64,000 nt of DNA from Flavobacteriaceae bacterium HL-DH10 (GTDB lineage: Bacteria; Bacteroidota; Bacteroidia; Flavobacteriales; Flavobacteriaceae). The notes under the pieces were generated by a model. The model did no database searches. It was not told the origin of the DNA and worked only from the letters and a program-made list of their open reading frames with translations. The translations under genes and the position numbers were made by a program. The stretch is from NCBI GenBank assembly GCA_031826515.1, contig CP134536.1, positions 818,001 to 882,000 of the forward strand, written 5' to 3'. Positions 27,470 to 37,792 of the stretch are shown piece after piece; within the stretch, counting starts at the first letter, position 1; every line of letters starts with the position of its first letter.

Positions 27470-28576
27470 TTATTTATTTTTTATATTTTCAATAAACTGA
27501 TCGAAAAGGTATGATGAATCATGCGGTCCAGGACTTGCTTCAGGATGGTACTGAACTGAAAAACAATTTTTATTTTTCATGGCTAAACCAGCAACAGTTT
27601 GATCATTTAAATGTACGTGAGTTACTTCCAAATCTTGATGTGCCTCAGCCTCTTCTCTATTCACTGCAAAACCATGGTTTTGAGAAGTAATTTCACCTTT
27701 TCCTGTAATCATATTTTTCACAGGATGATTAATACCTCTATGCCCATTATGCATCTTATATGTAGAAATACCATTTGCACGAGCAATAACCTGGTGTCCA
27801 AGGCAGATACCGAACAAAGGCAAATCTCTTTTTATAATCTCTTTAGCAACTTCTTGAGCTTCTATTAAAGACTCTGGATCTCCAGGACCATTTGACAAGA
27901 AGTAACCATCTGGTTTAAAAGCTTCTAATTCTTCAAATTTTGAATTATAAGGAAACACTTTAATATAAGCATCTCTACTTGCAATATTTCTAAGAATATT
28001 CTTTTTAATACCAATATCTAAAGCCGCTACCTTATAGGTTGCATTTTCATCACCATAATAATAAGGTTCTTTTGTAGACACTTTGGACGCTAACTCTAAG
28101 CCTTCCATATTTGGTACATCTGCCAACTGTTTCTTCAATCCTTCAATATTATCAACTTCAGTTGAAATAACAGCATTCATAGCGCCATGGTCTCTAATAT
28201 AGCTTACCAAAGCTCTCGTATCTACATCTGAAATTGCTAAAAGGTTATTTTTATTTAAAAAATCTTCTAAAGAACCATCTGCAGCATCTCTAGAATATTC
28301 ATAACTAAAATTTTTAACAATAAGACCTGCGATTTTTATAGAATCTGATTCTATTTCATCTTCATTTGTACCGTAGTTCCCAATATGAGCATTGGTTGCT
28401 ACCATAAGTTGCCCATAGTAAGATGGATCAGTAAAAATTTCTTGATATCCAGTCATTCCAGTGTTAAAACAAACTTCTCCAAAAGAAGTTCCTTGTTTTC
28501 CACCTACTGCCTTACCGTAAAAAATAGTGCCATCGGCTAATAAAATTATGGCTTTTTGTCTTTTTTGATATTTCAT
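27470..28576 (-). CDS. carA: Carbamoyl-phosphate synthase small subunit
   Basis: 368-residue glutaminase subunit that feeds ammonia to CarB for pyrimidine and arginine synthesis. The N-terminal CPSase small-chain domain shows AIILLADGTIFYGKAVG and FNTGMTGYQEIFTDPSY. The class I glutamine amidotransferase domain carries SNGPGDPES, the nucleophile Cys in LFGICLGHQVIA and the His/Glu pair in VQYHPEASPGPHDS. Length is normal. carB is not adjacent, which is unusual against enteric bacteria but not rare. It follows the ribosomal superoperon after a terminator-like hairpin. Confidence 0.97.
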   Translation of the reverse strand: MKYQKRQKAIILLADGTIFYGKAVGGKQGTSFGEVCFNTGMTGYQEIFTDPSYYGQLMVATNAHIGNYGTNEDEIESDSIKIAGLIVKNFSYEYSRDAADGSLEDFLNKNNLLAISDVDTRALVSYIRDHGAMNAVISTEVDNIEGLKKQLADVPNMEGLELASKVSTKEPYYYGDENATYKVAALDIGIKKNILRNIASRDAYIKVFPYNSKFEELEAFKPDGYFLSNGPGDPESLIEAQEVAKEIIKRDLPLFGICLGHQVIARANGISTYKMHNGHRGINHPVKNMITGKGEITSQNHGFAVNREEAEAHQDLEVTHVHLNDQTVAGLAMKNKNCFSVQYHPEASPGPHDSSYLFDQFIENIKNK

Positions 28577-28607
28577 TTGTTCGCTAAAAAAGTTTTACAA
28601 AATTGCA

Positions 28608-28641
28608 TAAAAAAAAGGATAAACTAAAATAGTTTATCCTT
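28608..28641 (-). terminator. Terminator of the ribosomal superoperon (after rplQ)
   Basis: Stem AAGGATAAACT / AGTTTATCCTT with a 5-base loop, 25 bases after the rplQ stop. The minus strand continues into a T-run. Confidence 0.85.
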
Positions 28642-28665
28642 AATATTTTAAATGCTTATTAACAT

Positions 28666-29139
28666 TTATTCTTCTTCGTTTGATGCTTTAGTTTCTACAA
28701 CTGGAGCAGCTTCTGGTTTAGAACCACCTCTTCTACTTCTTCTAGTTGTTTTCTTAGCTTTCTTTTCTGCATTGTAAATTTCATTATAATCTACAAGTTC
28801 AATCATAGCCATATCAGCATTATCACCTAAACGATTACCAAGTTTAATAATTCTTGTATAACCTCCAGGTCTATCAGCAATCTTAGGAGCTACATCTCTA
28901 AACAATTCTGTTACAGCATCTTTTTGTCTTAAACGAGCCATTACAATACGTCTATTGTGTGTTGTATCTTCTTTAGATTTAGTAATCATAGGCTCTACAA
29001 ATTGTTTTAAAGCTTTTGCTTTAGCAACCGTTGTATTAATACGCTTATGTTCTATTAAAGAACAAGCCATATTAGCTAACATTGATTTTCTGTGAGCTGT
29101 TTGTCTACCTAAGTGATTTATTTTTTTTCCGTGTCTCAT
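28666..29139 (-). CDS. rplQ: 50S ribosomal protein L17
   Basis: 157 residues. L17 sits by the peptide exit tunnel. The family core is complete: [20 protein letters not shown] at the start, [20 protein letters not shown], and [21 protein letters not shown]. The last 45 residues are a lysine/arginine- then acid-rich extension ([11 protein letters not shown] through EASNEEE-type end), a length seen in Bacteroidota L17. It is the last gene of the superoperon, as in the alpha operon order rpsD-rpoA-rplQ. Confidence 0.97.
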   Translation of the reverse strand: MRHGKKINHLGRQTAHRKSMLANMACSLIEHKRINTTVAKAKALKQFVEPMITKSKEDTTHNRRIVMARLRQKDAVTELFRDVAPKIADRPGGYTRIIKLGNRLGDNADMAMIELVDYNEIYNAEKKAKKTTRRSRRGGSKPEAAPVVETKASNEEE

Positions 29140-29200
29140 GACATTTGTTTTATCATCTTGCTACCAAACTCGACTTGTGCGAGGAGCAAAATATGATTAA

Positions 29201-30193
29201 TTAATCTTTATCTAATTTATATTTGCTTAAATCCATTCCGAAATTTAAACCTTTAACATTTACAAGCTCTTCAAGCTCTGTTAAAGACTTCTTTCCGAAG
29301 TTTCTGAATTTCATTAAATCATTTTTATTGAATGATACTAAATCTCCTAAAGTATCTACTTCTGCAGCTTTTAAACAGTTAAGTGCACGAACAGATAAAT
29401 CCATATCGATTAACTTAGTTTTAAGCAACTGTCTCATGTGAAGAGATTCTTCATCATAAGTTTCAGTTTGTGCTATTTCGTCAGCTTCTAATGTAATACG
29501 CTCATCAGAGAATAACATGAAGTGATGAATTAAAGTTTTAGCACCTTCTGTTAAAGCATCTTGTGGCGTAATTGATCCATCAGTAATGATTTCAAAAACT
29601 AATTTTTCATAATCCGTTTTTTGTTCAACACGATAGTTTTCAATACTATACTTAACATTCTTTATAGGTGTGTAAATTGAATCTGTAAAGATTGTACCTA
29701 TTGGTGCAGATGCTTTTTTATTTTCTTCTGCAGGTACATAACCTCTACCTTTTTCAATTGTGATTTCCATGTTGAAATTAACTTTAGGATCTAAGTTACA
29801 GATAACTAATTCTGTATTTAAAACTTGGAATCCTGAAATAAATTTTTGAAAATCTCCAGCTGTAATTTGTTCTTGACCTGAAATAGAAATAGAAATTGAT
29901 TCGTTATCAATATCTTCAATTTGTCTTTTAAAACGAGCTTGTTTTAAGTTTAAGATGATTTCTGTAACATCTTCAACTACACCTGCAATTGCAGAAAACT
30001 CATGGTCTACACCTTCAATTCTAACTGATGTAATTGCAAATCCTTCTAATGAAGATAATAAAACTCTTCTTAAAGCATTTCCAACTGTTAAACCATAACC
30101 TGGTTCTAAAGGTCTAAATTCAAATTTCCCCTCATAATCGGTAGAATCAATCATGATTACCTTATCGGGCTTTTGAAAATTAAATACTGCCAT
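29201..30193 (-). CDS. rpoA: RNA polymerase subunit alpha
   Basis: 330 residues. The N-terminal domain (about 1-230) that dimerises and binds beta/beta' has [20 protein letters not shown] and [18 protein letters not shown]. The C-terminal domain that binds UP elements and activators begins near 250 and shows [20 protein letters not shown] and [16 protein letters not shown]. Spacers of 96 bases before and 61 bases after it are longer than in the S10-spc part, with no obvious terminator. Confidence 0.98.
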   Translation of the reverse strand: MAVFNFQKPDKVIMIDSTDYEGKFEFRPLEPGYGLTVGNALRRVLLSSLEGFAITSVRIEGVDHEFSAIAGVVEDVTEIILNLKQARFKRQIEDIDNESISISISGQEQITAGDFQKFISGFQVLNTELVICNLDPKVNFNMEITIEKGRGYVPAEENKKASAPIGTIFTDSIYTPIKNVKYSIENYRVEQKTDYEKLVFEIITDGSITPQDALTEGAKTLIHHFMLFSDERITLEADEIAQTETYDEESLHMRQLLKTKLIDMDLSVRALNCLKAAEVDTLGDLVSFNKNDLMKFRNFGKKSLTELEELVNVKGLNFGMDLSKYKLDKD

Positions 30194-30289
30194 ATTTTTC
30201 TTCGTTTTAATTGTTATTTGGTTGCGCGGTTTAAAAGTTTGAAGAAATACTTATAAACCCTTTGGCCAAATACCAATATTAATAATTTA

Positions 30290-30895
30290 TTATTTAGAGT
30301 ATAATTCGACGATGAATTGTTCGTTAATGTTTTCTGGAATTTGAAGTCTCGCAGGAACAGAAACAAAAGTTCCTTGCTTTGTATCTGTGTTCCAAGTAAT
30401 CCATTCGTAAACTTGACTTGAGTTTGAAAGAGATCTTTCAATAGCTTCAAGTGATTTTGATTTTTCTCTTACAGCAACAACATCACCAGCATTTAAAGAA
30501 TAAGAAGGTATATTTACCAACTCACCATTTACAGTAATGTGTCTGTGAGAAACTAATTGTCTTGCTCCGCTTCTAGTAGGTGCTATTCCCATTCTAAAAA
30601 CTACGTTATCTAATCTAGACTCACAAAGTTGTAATAAAACTTCACCTGTAATACCTTGAGAAGCTCTAGCTTTTTTAAATAAACCTCTGAATTGTCTTTC
30701 TAAAATACCATAAGTATATTTAGCTTTTTGCTTCTCCATTAATTGGATTGCATATTCAGATTTTTTTCCACGACGTCTTGCGTTTCCGTGTTGACCTGGA
30801 GGGTAATTTCTTTTTTCAAAAGATTTATCTTCTCCAAAAATAGCTTCACCAAATTTACGTGCTATTTTAGTTTTAGGACCAGTATATCTTGCCAT
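30290..30895 (-). CDS. rpsD: 30S ribosomal protein S4
   Basis: 201 residues. Primary 16S rRNA binder that nucleates the small-subunit body. The N-terminal part reads [19 protein letters not shown] and has no zinc Cys cluster; the S4 domain carries [40 protein letters not shown]. The end GRxP-like is replaced by [18 protein letters not shown], common in this phylum. The 192-base gap from rpsK holds a hairpin with a T-run and a TAAATTTG element, so rpsD-rpoA-rplQ may have its own promoter. Confidence 0.97.
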   Translation of the reverse strand: MARYTGPKTKIARKFGEAIFGEDKSFEKRNYPPGQHGNARRRGKKSEYAIQLMEKQKAKYTYGILERQFRGLFKKARASQGITGEVLLQLCESRLDNVVFRMGIAPTRSGARQLVSHRHITVNGELVNIPSYSLNAGDVVAVREKSKSLEAIERSLSNSSQVYEWITWNTDTKQGTFVSVPARLQIPENINEQFIVELYSK

Positions 30896-30996
30896 TTTAA
30901 ATTGTTATTTAAGAGTGATTATGAATTAAGGTCTTAATCTTATCCTTCGATAATCGTTGATCTCTTGTTGATACTTGTTATTATTTTTTCAGTTTG

Positions 30997-31004
30997 CAAA
31001 TTTA
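30997..31004 (-). promoter_or_regulatory. Candidate internal promoter -7 element before rpsD
   Basis: The minus strand reads TAAATTTG, directly downstream of the hairpin at 31010-31048 and about 100 bases before the rpsD ATG. Full match to TAnnTTTG; -33 element not clear. Confidence 0.4.
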
Positions 31005-31009
31005 TGCAA

Positions 31010-31048
31010 AAAATTAATACCATCTATTAAATAGATGATATTAATTTT
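31010..31048 (-). terminator. Terminator/attenuator-like hairpin between rpsK and rpsD
   Basis: A long near-perfect hairpin (ATTAATATCATCTATT pairing with AATAGATGGTATTAAT, one mismatch, tiny loop) is followed on the minus strand by six T. It lies 40 bases after the rpsK stop, inside the superoperon, where full termination would not be expected. Confidence 0.5.
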
Positions 31049-31087
31049 ATTTACTTGATTTATTTAAAACACGTGGTTTAGACGTGA

Positions 31088-31471
31088 TTAAACTCTTCTT
31101 CTTTTTGGAGGACGACATCCATTATGTGGTAATGGAGTAACATCAATAATTTCTGTCACTTCAATTCCTGCATTGTGAATAGAACGAATAGCAGATTCTC
31201 TACCATTTCCTGGTCCTTTAACATAAACCTTTACTTTCTTCAAACCAGCTTCTTGTGCTACAGCTGCAGCATCTTCAGCAGCTAATTGAGCAGCATAAGG
31301 TGTGTTTTTCTTAGAACCTCTAAATCCCATTTTACCAGCAGAAGACCATGAAATAACATCTCCTTTTTTGTTGGTAAGTGAAATAATGATGTTATTGAAA
31401 GAAGCTGTAACGTGAGCCTCTCCAACAGCATCTACAATAACTTTACGTTTTTTTGTGCTTGTTTTTGCCAT
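31088..31471 (-). CDS. rpsK: 30S ribosomal protein S11
   Basis: 127 residues. Platform protein near the mRNA exit. Motifs: [55 protein letters not shown] and the end [14 protein letters not shown], which is nearly universal. The start ATG is supported by the family. It is 110 bases downstream of rpsM, a spacer with no clear signal. Confidence 0.98.
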   Translation of the reverse strand: MAKTSTKKRKVIVDAVGEAHVTASFNNIIISLTNKKGDVISWSSAGKMGFRGSKKNTPYAAQLAAEDAAAVAQEAGLKKVKVYVKGPGNGRESAIRSIHNAGIEVTEIIDVTPLPHNGCRPPKRRRV

Positions 31472-31581
31472 AATTTCTAGTGCTTAGTTATTAGTTGATA
31501 GTCGCTAGAATCCTAAACCATTATAATTTCAAACAGATTCTTTCCAACGTCTAAATACTAAAGACTAAATATTTCTAATTA

Positions 31582-31956
31582 TTACTTAGTTGCTTTTTTC
31601 TTGTTAGCAACAGTTTTTCTTCTACCTTTTCTAGTTCTAGAGTTGTTCTTAGTACGTTGACCTCTTAAAGGAAGTCCCGATCTATGACGAATACCTCTGT
31701 AACATCCAATATCCATTAAACGTTTAATGTTCAATTGTGTTTCAGAACGTAATTCACCTTCGATAGTAAAAGTTCCAACAGCTTCACGAATACCACTAAT
31801 TTGGTCATCGGTCCAATCTTGAACTTTAGTACTTTCATCAACTTTAGCTTCTGCTAAAATTTCTTTTGCTCTACTTCTACCTATTCCATAGATATAAGTT
31901 AAAGAGATAACTCCTCTTTTGTTTTTTGGTATGTCTACACCTGCAATTCTTGCCAT
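31582..31956 (-). CDS. rpsM: 30S ribosomal protein S13
   Basis: 124 residues. Head protein contacting the P-site tRNA and the B1 bridges. It opens [20 protein letters not shown], then [15 protein letters not shown]; the C-terminus has [20 protein letters not shown] and a basic tail [15 protein letters not shown] that reaches the tRNA. It begins 2 bases after the end of the damaged rpmJ frame. Confidence 0.98.
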   Translation of the reverse strand: MARIAGVDIPKNKRGVISLTYIYGIGRSRAKEILAEAKVDESTKVQDWTDDQISGIREAVGTFTIEGELRSETQLNIKRLMDIGCYRGIRHRSGLPLRGQRTKNNSRTRKGRRKTVANKKKATK

Positions 31957-31958
31957 AA

Positions 31959-32074
31959 TTACCCTTGTCTTTGTTTAAATCTAGGATTCTTTTTGTTTAT
32001 CACGTAAAGTCTACCTTTTCTACGCACGATTTTACAATCTGCACTTCTTTTTTTACTGATGCTCTTACTTTCAT
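31959..32074 (-). pseudogene. rpmJ: 50S ribosomal protein L36 with an apparent 1-nt frameshift
   Basis: Too short to be noticed as a long frame. From the ATG at 32074 the sequence encodes MKVRASVKK, then passes a run of seven A (plus-strand T at 32048-32054). With eight A the frame would continue [17 protein letters not shown] and [12 protein letters not shown] to the stop at 31959, a perfect 38-residue L36. With seven, translation shifts and stops after 24 codons. The span of 116 bases is not a multiple of three. A homopolymer sequencing or assembly error is the simplest cause; transcriptional slippage on the A-run or true loss with a second L36 elsewhere are alternatives. Confidence 0.8.
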
Positions 32075-32078
32075 CGTA

Positions 32079-32294
32079 TTAGTATCTATAAGTTATTCGA
32101 GCCTTCGTTAAATCGTAAGGACTCATTTCTAATTTAACTTTATCTCCTGGTAAAAGTTTAATATAATGCATACGCATTTTACCAGAGATATGCGCTGTCA
32201 CAATGTGACCATTTTCTAATTCAACACGAAACATCGCATTTGATAATGCTTCTATAATTGTGCCGTCTTGTTCTATTGCTGCCTGTTTTGCCAT
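32079..32294 (-). CDS. infA: Translation initiation factor IF-1
   Basis: 71 residues, a single OB-fold that occupies the ribosomal A site during initiation. The sequence [40 protein letters not shown] and the end [10 protein letters not shown] are diagnostic. It lies between secY and rpmJ, its usual place in the spc operon; map and adk, often found here, are absent. Confidence 0.98.
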   Translation of the reverse strand: MAKQAAIEQDGTIIEALSNAMFRVELENGHIVTAHISGKMRMHYIKLLPGDKVKLEMSPYDLTKARITYRY

Positions 32295-32304
32295 AGTATA
32301 ATAT

Positions 32305-33663
32305 TTAAGCTACTGCTTTTCTATTTTTACCTGTTTTCATCAAGCCATCATAGTGTCTATTCAACAAATAAGAATTTACTTGTTGCATAGTATCTATAGC
32401 TACTCCAACTAAAATTATTAATGAAGTACCTCCAAAGAACAATGCCCATCCTTGTTGTACGCCCATAAGTTTAACTATAAATGCTGGGAACACAGCAATA
32501 AGTGCTAAAAATATAGACCCCGGTAAGGTTATTTGGGACATTATTTTATCTAGATATTCTGAAGTTTCAGAACCTGGACGAATACCAGGAATAAAACCTC
32601 CACTACGTTTTAAATCGTCTGCCATTTTATTTGTTGGTACTGTTATCGCAGTATAAAAATATGTAAATACAATTATTAACAACGCGAAAGTTAAATTGTA
32701 AGCCAACCCAAAAATATCAGTATAATTTGTTTGTAACCATGCTCCAAAAGCAGAATCCTTTAAGAATGAAGAACCACCAATCCAACTCGGCACAAACATA
32801 ATAGCTTGAGCAAAAATGATAGGCATAACACCAGAAGCATTAAGCTTTAATGGGATGTATTGTCTAGATCCAGCCATAGCACTTTTTTCATAGCCACCAG
32901 AAGCTGTTCTTCTAGCATATTGTACCGCTATTTTTCTAACAGCCATTACAAGTAATATAGCTGCAAGAATGATAACAAACCAAACTACAAGTTCTATTAA
33001 AATCATCATTAATCCACCATTACCACCTCCTTCAATTCTAGAAGCATAATTTTGAACAAATGATGCAGGCATACGCGCTATAATACCAACCATTATTAAT
33101 AATGAAATACCATTACCAATACCCTTATCTGTAATTTTTTCACCTAACCACATTGCAAATATACAACCCGTTACCAAAATAACTATTGATGAGAAATAAA
33201 AGGTAAATCCTGTACCTAATAAAAAGGCAGAAGATGGTATACCAAAAGCAGGTTGTAAACTAGCTAAGTATCCTGGAGCTTGAAATAAACATATCAAAAT
33301 AGTTAACCAACGTGTAATCTGATTAATTTTTTTCTGACCACTAGCACCTTCTTTTTGCAGTTTTTGTAAATAAGGAATTGCTATTCCCATTAACTGAACG
33401 ACAATAGAAGCAGAAATGTATGGCATAATACCCAAAGCAAATACTGAAGCATTTGCAAATGCTCCACCTGTAAAAGCATTAAGTAAACCCAATAAACCTC
33501 CATCAGCTTTATCGGCTAAACCTCCTAATTGGGAAGCATCAATACCTGGTAAAACAACTTGTGCACCAAAACGATAAACTAATAACAGACTCAAACTAAC
33601 TATGATTCTGTTTCTTAGTTCTTCTATTTTCCAAACATTCTTTAATGATTCTATAAATTTCAT
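32305..33663 (-). CDS. secY: Preprotein translocase subunit SecY
   Basis: 452-residue channel subunit of SecYEG in the inner membrane with ten predicted helices. Recognisable are the N-terminal [20 protein letters not shown], the plug-helix region with [33 protein letters not shown], the loop [20 protein letters not shown] and MPIIFA, and the cytosolic [14 protein letters not shown] loop. Normal length. It follows rplO by 14 bases, as usual in the spc operon. Confidence 0.98.
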   Translation of the reverse strand: MKFIESLKNVWKIEELRNRIIVSLSLLLVYRFGAQVVLPGIDASQLGGLADKADGGLLGLLNAFTGGAFANASVFALGIMPYISASIVVQLMGIAIPYLQKLQKEGASGQKKINQITRWLTILICLFQAPGYLASLQPAFGIPSSAFLLGTGFTFYFSSIVILVTGCIFAMWLGEKITDKGIGNGISLLIMVGIIARMPASFVQNYASRIEGGGNGGLMMILIELVVWFVIILAAILLVMAVRKIAVQYARRTASGGYEKSAMAGSRQYIPLKLNASGVMPIIFAQAIMFVPSWIGGSSFLKDSAFGAWLQTNYTDIFGLAYNLTFALLIIVFTYFYTAITVPTNKMADDLKRSGGFIPGIRPGSETSEYLDKIMSQITLPGSIFLALIAVFPAFIVKLMGVQQGWALFFGGTSLIILVGVAIDTMQQVNSYLLNRHYDGLMKTGKNRKAVA

Positions 33664-33677
33664 ACTTATAATAAGTC

Positions 33678-34130
33678 TTATAAAGTTACAGCTTCTCCTC
33701 CTGCAGCTTCAATAGCAGCTTTTGCTGAAGCAGTAAACTTATGAGCAGATACTTTTAATTTAGCTTTTAATTCTCCTCTACCTAAAATTTTAACTAGATC
33801 ATTTTTTCCAGCTAAACCGTTTGAGAACAATAATTCGAAATCTACTGTATCCTTTATTTTCTTATCATCAACCAATTGTTGTAATGTATCTAAATTGATA
33901 CCTTGATATTCTACACGGTTAATATTAGTAAAACCAAATTTAGGAACACGTCTTTGAAGCGGCATTTGACCACCTTCAAATCCTAATTTCTTAGAATAAC
34001 CAGAACGAGACTTAGCACCTTTGTGACCACGAGTTGCAGTACCACCTTTACCAGAGCCTTGACCTCTACCTATTCTTTTTCCTTGATTTTTTACTGAACC
34101 TTCTGCAGGTTTTAAATTACTTAAATCCAT
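33678..34130 (-). CDS. rplO: 50S ribosomal protein L15
   Basis: 150 residues from the ATG at 34130. The frame can be read from a TTG at 34160, but that overlaps the end of rpmD and adds a non-conserved tail, so MDLSNLKPAEGS is the start. Glycine/arginine-rich N-terminus (RIGRGQGSGKGGTATRGHKG) that threads into 23S rRNA, then GFEGGQMPLQRRVPKFGF. Confidence 0.97.
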   Translation of the reverse strand: MDLSNLKPAEGSVKNQGKRIGRGQGSGKGGTATRGHKGAKSRSGYSKKLGFEGGQMPLQRRVPKFGFTNINRVEYQGINLDTLQQLVDDKKIKDTVDFELLFSNGLAGKNDLVKILGRGELKAKLKVSAHKFTASAKAAIEAAGGEAVTL

Positions 34131-34143
34131 TTTCAGTTTTATA

Positions 34144-34326
34144 TTATTTTGTTTCTTCAACAGAAACTAAATGTGAAACTTTAGCAACCATACCAAGTAT
34201 ATTTGGTGTAGCTTCATGCTCTTTTACTTGACCAATCTTTTTAAGACCAAGAGCTTCTAAAGTTCTTTTTTGTCTTTGCGGACGATTGATTGCGCTTTTA
34301 ACTTTTGTTACTTTAATTTTTGCCAT
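34144..34326 (-). CDS. rpmD: 50S ribosomal protein L30
   Basis: 60 residues. Small ferredoxin-like protein: AKIKVTKVKSAINRPQRQKR followed by TLEALGLKKIGQVKEHE and NILGMVAKVSHLV. The position between rpsE and rplO fits. Normal length. Confidence 0.97.
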   Translation of the reverse strand: MAKIKVTKVKSAINRPQRQKRTLEALGLKKIGQVKEHEATPNILGMVAKVSHLVSVEETK

Positions 34327-34337
34327 CTCTGTCTTTA

Positions 34338-34862
34338 TTAAGCGTTAAAAACTTGTTCAAGTGAAATACCTCTATCTCTAGCAATAGCATTCGCATCTCT
34401 TAATTGTAATAAAGCATCAAAAGTAGCTTTTACAACATTATGAGGATTTGAAGACCCTTGTGATTTAGATAATACATCATGTATTCCAACTGCCTCAAGT
34501 ACTGTTCTAACAGCACCACCAGCAATAACTCCTGTACCAGGAGCTGCAGGAATAATGTTTACTCTTGCACCACCGTATTTACCTTTTTGTTCGTGTGGTA
34601 AAGTTCCTTTTATGATAGGAATTCTCACAAGATTTTTCTTAGCATCTTCAACAGCTTTTGCAATTGCACTAGCAACGTCTTTAGATTTTCCTAAACCTTG
34701 TCCTACAACACCTGCTTCATCACCAACCACAACGATTGCTGAAAAACCAAATGCTCTACCACCTTTAGTTACTTTAGTAACTCTTTGTACACCAACTAAA
34801 CGATCTTTAAGATCTAATCCACCTGGTTTTACTAACTCTGCACTTTTATATTTTTGAAACAT
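34338..34862 (-). CDS. rpsE: 30S ribosomal protein S5
   Basis: 174 residues. Contributes to decoding accuracy and the mRNA entry helicase site. The double-stranded RNA-binding part shows [40 protein letters not shown]; the C-terminal domain has [19 protein letters not shown] and [15 protein letters not shown]. Normal length. Confidence 0.98.
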   Translation of the reverse strand: MFQKYKSAELVKPGGLDLKDRLVGVQRVTKVTKGGRAFGFSAIVVVGDEAGVVGQGLGKSKDVASAIAKAVEDAKKNLVRIPIIKGTLPHEQKGKYGGARVNIIPAAPGTGVIAGGAVRTVLEAVGIHDVLSKSQGSSNPHNVVKATFDALLQLRDANAIARDRGISLEQVFNA

Positions 34863-34868
34863 AATTTC

Positions 34869-35225
34869 TTAGAATTTAAGTCCTGCCTCTCTGGCTCCTT
34901 CAGCTAATGATTTTACTCTACCGTGATATAAATATCCGCCTCTATCAAAAGCGATCGTTTCTACACCTGCCTTTAAAGCTTTTTCAGCAACAGCTTTACC
35001 TACTAGAGTAGCCACTTCTGATTTATTTGCTTTAGCAGAACTAATATCTTTATCTCTTGAAGATGCAGCACTGATAGTTTTACCAGATACATCATCAATT
35101 ATTTGAGCATAAATTTCTTTATTGCTTCTAAAAACAGCTAATCTTGGTTTTGTTTCTGTTCCAGAAACAATTTTACGAATTCTGTTCTTAATTCTTATTC
35201 TTCTTTGATTCTTTGTTAATGCCAT
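34869..35225 (-). CDS. rplR: 50S ribosomal protein L18
   Basis: 118 residues. Binds 5S rRNA with L5 in the central protuberance. Basic N-terminus [20 protein letters not shown], then [18 protein letters not shown], and the conserved [20 protein letters not shown] near the end. Confidence 0.98.
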   Translation of the reverse strand: MALTKNQRRIRIKNRIRKIVSGTETKPRLAVFRSNKEIYAQIIDDVSGKTISAASSRDKDISSAKANKSEVATLVGKAVAEKALKAGVETIAFDRGGYLYHGRVKSLAEGAREAGLKF

Positions 35226-35235
35226 AACTAATTTT

Positions 35236-35778
35236 TTAAGCTGATTTACCTGCTTTTCTTCTTATTTCCTCACCAACAAACTTAACACCTTTACCTTTGT
35301 AAGGTTCTGGTCTTCTAAAACCACGAATTTTCGCAGCTACTTGTCCTACAAGTTGTTTATCAAACGAGGTTAGTTTAACAATCGGGTTTTTTCCTTTTTC
35401 TGAAATAGTCTCTACAGTGACTTCTGGAGCTACATTCAAAATAATATTATGAGAAAATCCTAAGGCTAAATCTAATTTCTGACCTTGGTTTGATGCTCTA
35501 TAACCAACACCAACCAATTCTAATTCTTTAGTCCATCCTTTAGATACACCTTCAATCATGTTATGCATTAATGATCTATATAAACCATGTTTAGCTTTTT
35601 GATCTTTAGAATCAGAAGAACGAGTAACCCATACGCTACCGTCTTCTACTTTTATTTCAATAGAATCGTAATTTTGTGTTAACTCTCCTAATTTTCCTTT
35701 TACAGTTACTACGCTATCTTTAACGTCAACTGTTACACCTTCTGGAATGGCTACTGGATTATTTCCTATTCTTGACAT
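35236..35778 (-). CDS. rplF: 50S ribosomal protein L6
   Basis: 180 residues. Two duplicated domains near the sarcin-ricin loop. [18 protein letters not shown] at the start, [20 protein letters not shown] in the middle and the RNA-binding end [20 protein letters not shown] with a basic tail. Confidence 0.98.
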   Translation of the reverse strand: MSRIGNNPVAIPEGVTVDVKDSVVTVKGKLGELTQNYDSIEIKVEDGSVWVTRSSDSKDQKAKHGLYRSLMHNMIEGVSKGWTKELELVGVGYRASNQGQKLDLALGFSHNIILNVAPEVTVETISEKGKNPIVKLTSFDKQLVGQVAAKIRGFRRPEPYKGKGVKFVGEEIRRKAGKSA

Positions 35779-35795
35779 TTCTTTCTGGCTTTAAA

Positions 35796-36194
35796 TTAGT
35801 AAACGTAACATAAAACTTCTCCACCTACATTATCTCTTTTGGCTTGTTTACCTGTCATTACTCCATGTGAAGTAGAGACAATAGCAATACCAAGACCATT
35901 AAGGATTCTAGGTAAGTCATTAGCACCTGCATACTTACGTAAACCTGGTGTACTAATTCTTTGAAGTTTCTTAATTACTGGTTCTTTTGTTTCTTTGTTG
36001 TACTTAAGAGCAATTTTAATTGTTCCTTGTACTGATGAATCATCAAACTTATAACTTAAAATATATCCTTGTTCGAATAATATTTTAGTAATGTCTTTTT
36101 TCAAATTAGATGCAGGTATTTCAACCACTCTGTGGTTAGCACGCACTGCATTTCTAATTCTCGTAAGATAATCCGCGATTGGATCTGTATACAT
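35796..36194 (-). CDS. rpsH: 30S ribosomal protein S8
   Basis: 132 residues. Binds helix 21 of 16S rRNA and, in other bacteria, represses the spc operon. DPIADYLTRIRNAVRANHRV at the start and the RNA-binding end VSTSHGVMTGKQAKRDNVGG, then EVLCYVY. It is preceded by a 74-base spacer, longer than its neighbours. Confidence 0.98.
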   Translation of the reverse strand: MYTDPIADYLTRIRNAVRANHRVVEIPASNLKKDITKILFEQGYILSYKFDDSSVQGTIKIALKYNKETKEPVIKKLQRISTPGLRKYAGANDLPRILNGLGIAIVSTSHGVMTGKQAKRDNVGGEVLCYVY

Positions 36195-36268
36195 ATTTAT
36201 TAATTTGCGGTAGTGGTTTTCAAAAAACTCTTTTTCTTGAACCTAAAACCAATTTATAATCTTTTTTA

Positions 36269-36538
36269 TTACCAACTTGCTTTTCTAACACCTGGTATTA
36301 AACCTTGGTTAGCCATTTCTCTGAAAGTTACACGAGATATACCGAAAGTTCTCATATATCCTTTAGGTCTTCCAGTTAATTTACATCTATTATGCATGCG
36401 AATTGGAGAAGCATTTTTTGGTAACTTTTGTAATGCTTCATAATCTCCAGCTTCTTTTAAAGCTTTACGTTTTTCAGCATATTTTGCTACTGTTTTAGCT
36501 CTTTTTACCTCACGGGCTTTCATTGATTCTTTAGCCAT
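36269..36538 (-). CDS. rpsN: 30S ribosomal protein S14 (zinc-free type)
   Basis: 89 residues. The longer S14 form without the CxxC pair, so zinc-independent. [20 protein letters not shown], then [37 protein letters not shown] and the end RKASW. It is separated from rplE by 3 bases. Confidence 0.98.
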   Translation of the reverse strand: MAKESMKAREVKRAKTVAKYAEKRKALKEAGDYEALQKLPKNASPIRMHNRCKLTGRPKGYMRTFGISRVTFREMANQGLIPGVRKASW

Positions 36539-36541
36539 ATC

Positions 36542-37093
36542 TTAGTTCTTTTGAAAAGGTAATCCTAATTCGGTTAATAATGATTTTGCTTCTTTATCAG
36601 TTTCTGCAGTCGTTACAAATGTAATATCCATACCTGATATTTTATTGACTTTATCAATATTTATCTCTGGAAAAATAATTTGTTCAGTAATTCCTAAATT
36701 GTAATTACCACGTCCATCAAATCCTGTAGCTTTAATACCGTTAAAATCTCTAACACGTGGAAGTGCAGAAGTTACTAAACGATCTAAAAACTCATACATT
36801 TTTTCACCACGTAAAGTAACTTTCACACCAATTGGCATGCCTTTACGTAATTTAAAAGATGCAACATCCTTTTTAGATAATGTAGATATCGCTTTTTGTC
36901 CAGATATAGTAGTTACTTCTTCTACAGCGTAGTCGATTAACTTTTTGTCTGCAACTGCTGCTCCAACTCCTTTAGATATTACTATCTTAGTAAGTTTAGG
37001 AACTTGCATTACATTCTTATATCCAAATTCGTCTGTAAGAGCAGCAATTATTTTGCTTTTATACTCTTCTTTAAGTCTAGGTGAATATGCCAT
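36542..37093 (-). CDS. rplE: 50S ribosomal protein L5
   Basis: 183 residues. 5S rRNA-binding protein of the central protuberance that touches the P-site tRNA. Motifs: [58 protein letters not shown] and [18 protein letters not shown]. Confidence 0.98.
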   Translation of the reverse strand: MAYSPRLKEEYKSKIIAALTDEFGYKNVMQVPKLTKIVISKGVGAAVADKKLIDYAVEEVTTISGQKAISTLSKKDVASFKLRKGMPIGVKVTLRGEKMYEFLDRLVTSALPRVRDFNGIKATGFDGRGNYNLGITEQIIFPEINIDKVNKISGMDITFVTTAETDKEAKSLLTELGLPFQKN

Positions 37094-37095
37094 AA

Positions 37096-37407
37096 CTATA
37101 TTACTTCATTAGATTTTGTTGAAAATCTTACTTTTTTATCGCCTTCTACTCTATAACCAATTCTTGTTGTTTCTCCTTTTGAAGTTAACAATGATAAATT
37201 AGAAATATGAATAGCAGCTTCTTTCTCTACGATTCCTCCTTGAGGATTTTGTGCACTTGGTTTAGTATGTTTCTTAACCATGTTTACACCCTCAACAATC
37301 GCCTTGTTCTTTTCTATCAATACTTTTTGTACTTTACCTTCTGATCCTTTATGATCTCCAGCAATTACTTTTACAGTATCTCCAGTTTTTATTTTAAGCT
37401 TTCCCAT
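37096..37407 (-). CDS. rplX: 50S ribosomal protein L24
   Basis: 103 residues. Early assembly initiator at the exit-tunnel side. The KOW motif is [20 protein letters not shown], followed by [20 protein letters not shown]. It lies 2 bases before rplE. Confidence 0.98.
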   Translation of the reverse strand: MGKLKIKTGDTVKVIAGDHKGSEGKVQKVLIEKNKAIVEGVNMVKKHTKPSAQNPQGGIVEKEAAIHISNLSLLTSKGETTRIGYRVEGDKKVRFSTKSNEVI

Positions 37408-37421
37408 CTTAATATTCTGTA

Positions 37422-37790
37422 TTAAAGCACCTCTGGTGCTAATGATACAATCTTCATGAATTGTTTATCACGAAGCTCTCTAGCAACAGGACCAAATACA
37501 CGTGTACCTCTCATCTCACCCGTTGGGTTTAATAAAACACAAGCATTATCGTCAAATCTTATATAAGATCCGTCTGGTCTTCTTACTTCTTTCTTAGTAC
37601 GCACAACAACTGCTGTAGAAACTGCTTTTTTCTTAATGTTTCCATTAGGAGTTGCATCCTTAACAGAAACAACTATCTTATCACCTACAGAAGCATATCT
37701 TCTTTTAGTTCCTCCTAAAACACGGATAACTAAAACTTCTTTTGCTCCAGTGTTGTCTGCTACTTTTATTCTTGATTCTTGTTGTAACAT
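37422..37790 (-). CDS. rplN: 50S ribosomal protein L14
   Basis: 122 residues. Beta-barrel protein forming an intersubunit bridge. [37 protein letters not shown], and [20 protein letters not shown] near the end. Highly conserved and of invariant length. Confidence 0.98.
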   Translation of the reverse strand: MLQQESRIKVADNTGAKEVLVIRVLGGTKRRYASVGDKIVVSVKDATPNGNIKKKAVSTAVVVRTKKEVRRPDGSYIRFDDNACVLLNPTGEMRGTRVFGPVARELRDKQFMKIVSLAPEVL

Positions 37791-37792
37791 AA

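Noticed and set aside
30214-30450. 78-codon minus-strand frame between rpoA and rpsD
   Set aside because: It overlaps the 3' part of rpsD in another frame; the composition is not protein-like.
34131-34160. TTG-initiated extension of rplO
   Set aside because: It overlaps rpmD and adds non-conserved residues before MDLSNLKPAEG.
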